Notes under the pieces: generated by a model | What the model was told of the DNA's origin: nothing | What the model saw: the letters and a program-made list of their open reading frames with translations, nothing else | Database searches by the model: none | NCBI GenBank assembly: GCA_002363615.1 | Contig: DEWK01000006.1 | Location: 1-64,000, forward strand | DNA from: Lachnospira sp. UBA3212 | GTDB taxonomy: Bacteria; Bacillota; Clostridia; Lachnospirales; Lachnospiraceae | Length of the DNA: 64,000 bases | Reading direction: 5' to 3' | Made by a program: the position numbers and the translations under genes | Part shown: positions 60,823 through 64,000 of the stretch, piece after piece | Layout: the number at the start of each line of letters is the position of its first letter | Numbering within the stretch: position 1 is the stretch's first letter

Positions 60823-62052
60823 TTATAATTCAATTCCATTTTTCTCTAAAAGTGCCTGAGCAGATTCAACGGAATCCACTCCGGTCTTATTCTTAATTGG
60901 TGCAAATTCATGGTCACGAACCACTTCATAAGCAAGACAATCCGAAAGCATATGAATCATATCAAGCACCAGGTTTTCAAACTTATAACCATTTGGCTCT
61001 TTTGGCTTTGTAAACTGACCATCCGCATCCAAATGGCCAATCTTCTTTTCCACAATGTGAAGTGGAAGATCTCTACCAACGATTTCTTCCAATTCCTTTA
61101 CCCTGAAAAGATAATTCAAAATCACACCAAAGTTATACGCATAATTGCCATTCTCATCCTTGGCATTCATCATCTCTTGGGTCATCTCATAGTATTCCAC
61201 AATAGATGGTCGACCATCTTCCTTACAAAGAACACCCACCTTTTCATCCGGAGCAGCCTTGGCTACAACTTTACTTCCCACCGGGAATCCACTAAGCTCT
61301 GTAGCACCAACAAAAAGTGGGTCAGCCATCTTCTGAAGAACATTATCAACAGCATACACATTTAACCACTGAATGCCCTTATCCTTAACATAATCTAAAA
61401 GTCCAGCATTCTTTAAAGAGACAAACCAACCACCATTGCCATTTGGAGACATCGACATAGAGTCCTTGTCCTCTAAAAAGATTTTTCCATTGTAATCACA
61501 GGCAATCGCCATCTCTTGAATAAAGAAATGAACATAGTTTGGATCATAGCCAAAGTAATTATGTTCTTGAAAGAATGTGCGTGTCTTTTCATCATTCTTA
61601 TTAGAGGTCATAATAAAAAGATCGATCGGTCTTCCACAAAGATTTACCACATCCATGAGATTTCGAATTTGCATCTCAAAAATATAAAGAGGATGGGTTT
61701 TCCCAATGTTATACATTCCCTTAGGATCATCGGAACCTAATCTGGTTCCCATTCCTCCAGCAAGAAGTACACAACCAACCTTTCCTTCCTTTAACGCCTT
61801 AATACCGGCTTCTAAATAGGATTTTTCATTTTCCTTTATTTTATCTAAGGTAACGGTTTCCGTCAGGGGACTAATTACCCCTCTCTTGACCTCTTTCTGC
61901 TCTTTTAACATAGATAAAACCGAAAAATCCGCACTATTCACCTGTTCTACCAAGGCTTTCTTCTCTGCTTCCTCTAACGAATCGTAGTAAGCAAAAACCT
62001 GTTCCTGATCATATTTCTTAAGCTTTTCTAAAGCTTCTTCATAACCTGTCAT
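60823..62052 (-). CDS. UDPGP-family UDP-sugar pyrophosphorylase (UAP-like)
   Basis: This 409-residue nucleotidyltransferase belongs to the eukaryotic-type UDPGP/UAP family (PF01704), not the bacterial GalU family. The signature is VGCVLLAGGMGTRLGSDDPKGMYNIG (residues about 92-117). SMSMSPNGNGGWF (near 198) and the C-terminal KKIGHLDADGQFTKPKEPNGYKFE fit UDP-GlcNAc or UDP-glucose pyrophosphorylases. The exact sugar is not certain. It is transcribed with argS. Confidence 0.88.
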   Translation of the reverse strand: MTGYEEALEKLKKYDQEQVFAYYDSLEEAEKKALVEQVNSADFSVLSMLKEQKEVKRGVISPLTETVTLDKIKENEKSYLEAGIKALKEGKVGCVLLAGGMGTRLGSDDPKGMYNIGKTHPLYIFEMQIRNLMDVVNLCGRPIDLFIMTSNKNDEKTRTFFQEHNYFGYDPNYVHFFIQEMAIACDYNGKIFLEDKDSMSMSPNGNGGWFVSLKNAGLLDYVKDKGIQWLNVYAVDNVLQKMADPLFVGATELSGFPVGSKVVAKAAPDEKVGVLCKEDGRPSIVEYYEMTQEMMNAKDENGNYAYNFGVILNYLFRVKELEEIVGRDLPLHIVEKKIGHLDADGQFTKPKEPNGYKFENLVLDMIHMLSDCLAYEVVRDHEFAPIKNKTGVDSVESAQALLEKNGIEL

Positions 62053-62096
62053 AATTTTAAGTCCTTTCTTAAAACATACTTGCTCAAACTTACATG

Positions 62097-62125
62097 ATTA
62101 TAACAAAAATAAGCCTTTTCATCAA
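62097..62125 (-). promoter_or_regulatory. Sigma-A promoter of the UDPGP-argS operon
   Basis: On the minus strand -35 TTGATG (62120-62125) and -10 TATAAT (62097-62102) are 17 bp apart. Confidence 0.83.
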
Positions 62126-62142
62126 TGTTTATTTGCCAGGGA

Positions 62143-62163
62143 TAAAAATAGCCCGGCTATTTT
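62143..62163 (-). terminator. Terminator after carB
   Basis: AAAATAGC and GCTATTTT form an 8-bp stem around CCG, with a T-run on the minus strand (TTTTTATC). It is 30 bases beyond the carB stop. Confidence 0.75.
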
Positions 62164-62192
62164 ACCAGAAGATAAAGCAGCCAGGCTTATTC

Positions 62193-64000
62193 TTATTGAT
62201 CATCTCTTGTCTTTATAGTTGCAATATCTACAAGAGTAAGTTTTTCTTTTACATTAGACTCTAAGGCAGTTAACAATGCATTTACCGTATCAAGTGCGGT
62301 AAATACGTTTACACCGGTCTCAATAGCGGTACGGCGAATCAAGAATCCATCTCTGGACTTATCATGTCCCTGAGTTGGTGTATCAATTACAATATCAATC
62401 TTATGTTCTAAGATTAAGTCAATAACGGTTGGTGATTCCTGATCTAACTTATTCACAATCAGGGAATGGCAACCATTAGCATTTAAAACCTTAGCAGTTC
62501 CGCGGGTAGCGTAGATTTCATAGCCTAAAGCTTCTAAACGCTTAGCGATTGAAATCACTTCATACTTATCCTTGTCACATACAGTGATAATTGCCTTTTT
62601 ATGCTTAGGCAAGTTAATTCCCGTTCCCATAAAGGCCTTATAAAGAGCCTCATCAAAGTCTGCAGAAATACCAAGACACTCACCGGTAGACTTCATCTCT
62701 GGACCAAGGTTAATATCTGCACCACGAATCTTTTCAAATGAGAATACAGGCATCTTAATTGCTGTATAGTCTGCCGGCTTAGCAAGACCTGTCTCACAAC
62801 CAAGTTCCTTTAAGCTGTGTCCACAAATAACACGGGTTGCAATTTTTACGATTGGAATTCCAGTAACCTTTGAAATATAAGGAACGGTACGAGACGATCT
62901 TGGGTTAACCTCAATAACATAAACCTGACCCTCACAGTAAATAAACTGGATATTGATCATTCCCTTTACATGAAGGGCAAGGGCAAGCCTTCTAGTATAT
63001 TCGGTAATGGTTTCAATGGTCTTTTCATCTAAGCTTCTTGCAGGATATACGGAAATAGAATCTCCAGAATGTACTCCGGCACGCTCAATATGTTCCATAA
63101 TACCAGGGATTAAGATATCTGTACCATCACAAACCGCATCAACCTCGATTTCCTTACCCTGAAGGTACTTATCTACTAAGATCGGATGATCCTGAGCGAT
63201 CCGGTTGATTACATCGATATACTCTCTAACCTCATCATCAGATAAGGCAATTTCCATACCCTGTCCACCAAGTACATAAGAAGGACGAACTAATACAGGA
63301 TAGCCTAAACGGTTTGCAACCTCAACAGCCTCCTCAGCAGTATAAACAGTTCCACCATTTGGTCTAGGAATCTGGCACTGCTCAAGGATTTCATCAAAGA
63401 GCTCACGGTCTTCTGCAGCATCTACATCTTCCGCCTTGGTTCCAAGGATAGGAACACCCATCTTCATTAAGGCCTCTGTTAACTTGATTGCAGTCTGACC
63501 ACCAAACTGTACCACGGCACCATCCGGCTTTTCCACATCTACAATATTTTCTACATCTTCAGCGGTTAATGGCTCAAAGTATAACTTATCTGCAATATCG
63601 AAATCGGTAGATACCGTCTCAGGGTTATTATTAACGATAATGGTCTCATACCCTTCCTCTGCAAATGCCCAGGTAGAATGTACAGAACAAAAGTCAAATT
63701 CAATACCCTGTCCAATACGAATTGGACCTGATCCTAAAACTAAGACCTTCTTCTTATCTGTCTTACCATTTGCTTCATTTTCACCACCAAATACAGAATA
63801 GTAATATGGGGTTTCTGCCTCAAATTCAGCGGCACAAGTATCTACAATCTTAAAGACAGCGGTAATACCATTGTCATAACGAAGCTTCTTAACCGCTTCC
63901 TTCTCGTAACCGGTTAATCTTGAGATTACAGTATCAGGAAATTCCATCTTCTTAGCCTTTTTTAAAAGGTCAACGGAAAATTCCTTGCCCTGTACAGACT
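62193..64000 (-). CDS. carB: Carbamoyl-phosphate synthase large subunit, C-terminal part (partial)
   Basis: This frame is open to the right edge; the visible 601 codons are the C-terminal half of the roughly 1070-residue enzyme. It makes carbamoyl phosphate for arginine and pyrimidine synthesis. Visible parts are VLGSGPIRIGQGIEFDFCSVHSTWA, the second ATP-grasp domain (NGGTVYTAEEAVEVANRLGYPVLVRPSYVLGG), VIEVNPRSSRTVPYISKVTG, and the C-terminal allosteric domain. The internal ATG at 63947 is not the start: the frame continues with SVDLLKKAKK toward the edge. The gene is cut by the window, not broken. Confidence 0.96.
   Translation of the reverse strand, partial: SVQGKEFSVDLLKKAKKMEFPDTVISRLTGYEKEAVKKLRYDNGITAVFKIVDTCAAEFEAETPYYYSVFGGENEANGKTDKKKVLVLGSGPIRIGQGIEFDFCSVHSTWAFAEEGYETIIVNNNPETVSTDFDIADKLYFEPLTAEDVENIVDVEKPDGAVVQFGGQTAIKLTEALMKMGVPILGTKAEDVDAAEDRELFDEILEQCQIPRPNGGTVYTAEEAVEVANRLGYPVLVRPSYVLGGQGMEIALSDDEVREYIDVINRIAQDHPILVDKYLQGKEIEVDAVCDGTDILIPGIMEHIERAGVHSGDSISVYPARSLDEKTIETITEYTRRLALALHVKGMINIQFIYCEGQVYVIEVNPRSSRTVPYISKVTGIPIVKIATRVICGHSLKELGCETGLAKPADYTAIKMPVFSFEKIRGADINLGPEMKSTGECLGISADFDEALYKAFMGTGINLPKHKKAIITVCDKDKYEVISIAKRLEALGYEIYATRGTAKVLNANGCHSLIVNKLDQESPTVIDLILEHKIDIVIDTPTQGHDKSRDGFLIRRTAIETGVNVFTALDTVNALLTALESNVKEKLTLVDIATIKTRDDQ

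Noticed and set aside
63947..63949. ATG at 63947 as the start of carB
   Set aside because: The frame stays open to the right edge and the upstream codons read like normal CarB (SVDLLKKAKK).
1..64000. Mobile elements, prophage or CRISPR
   Set aside because: I found no transposase, integrase, Cas gene or repeat-spacer array; the only repeats are hairpins and operators.

Overview
The window is an AT-rich, gene-dense stretch of chromosome with standard-code stop usage, strong AGGAGG-type ribosome binding sites, sigma-A-type promoters and U-tailed terminators. Gene content and order point to an anaerobic gut-type Firmicute of the Lachnospiraceae (Clostridia). Examples are asp23-nusB-xseA-xseB-ispA-dxs-tlyA-nadK-recN, yicC-gmk-rpoZ-rimO-pgsA-cinA, an RqcH gene, a DUF6106-type protein and a polyamine operon ending in carboxyspermidine dehydrogenase. 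The genus cannot be fixed from the sequence alone. I see no insertion sequence, prophage, integrase or CRISPR array; this is mostly a housekeeping region with accessory islands.

Layout. 1-2.7 kb: a MerR regulator fused to a SAM methyltransferase, with a perfect operator palindrome at its start, convergent with a DUF5131-DUF4186 fusion. 2.7-6.4 kb: the dTDP-L-rhamnose operon rfbA-rfbB-rfbD-rfbC, behind a promoter with a MerR-type 19-bp spacer and its own operator. 6.4-12.7 kb: a GPH-family sugar symporter with a TetR regulator, a secreted beta-helix protein, an iron alcohol dehydrogenase and an aminotransferase. 12.8-17.2 kb: yicC-gmk-rpoZ-rimO-pgsA-cinA. 17.3-20.8 kb (plus strand): a lipoprotein, a secreted transglutaminase-like protein and rqcH. 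20.9-22.3 kb: a three-gene cassette (RHH-like regulator, HD protein, PF06541 membrane protein) behind a palindromic promoter. 22.3-23.8 kb: glgA.

23.8-32.3 kb: the asp23-to-recN block (termination factor, exonuclease VII, isoprenoid precursors, rRNA methylation, NAD kinase, DNA repair). 32.4-34.8 kb: a membrane-anchored amidase, a membrane-anchored trigger-factor-like foldase and a DUF6106-type protein. 34.9-37.0 kb: groES-groEL with a CIRCE element. 37.2-40.2 kb: an acidic membrane protein, a Nudix hydrolase, glnS and tRNA-Thr. 40.3-51.9 kb: one long co-directional run. From its promoter end it reads uORF, PAP2 protein, ispF, DUF2156 protein, GNAT, cysE, cysS, mrnC, rlmB, speD, speA, speE, speB, carboxyspermidine dehydrogenase. 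52.0-52.2 kb: tRNA-Val and tRNA-Met. 52.3-58.3 kb: cell-envelope genes (GT2, glf, CPBP protease, an atypical carbamoyltransferase, a Big2-domain amidase). 58.6-64 kb: a small membrane protein, argS, a UDP-sugar pyrophosphorylase and carB, which runs off the right edge.

The strongest leads for something new are: the MerR-methyltransferase whose operator resembles the one in the rhamnose promoter; the self-contained RHH-HD-PF06541 cassette with an operator filling its promoter spacer; the IspF with a cysteine-rich tail that also encodes the next gene's start; the carbamoyltransferase lacking the ornithine-binding motif; a 12-codon leader ORF coupled to the PAP2 gene; and a polyamine operon with a carboxyspermidine dehydrogenase but no decarboxylase beside it.
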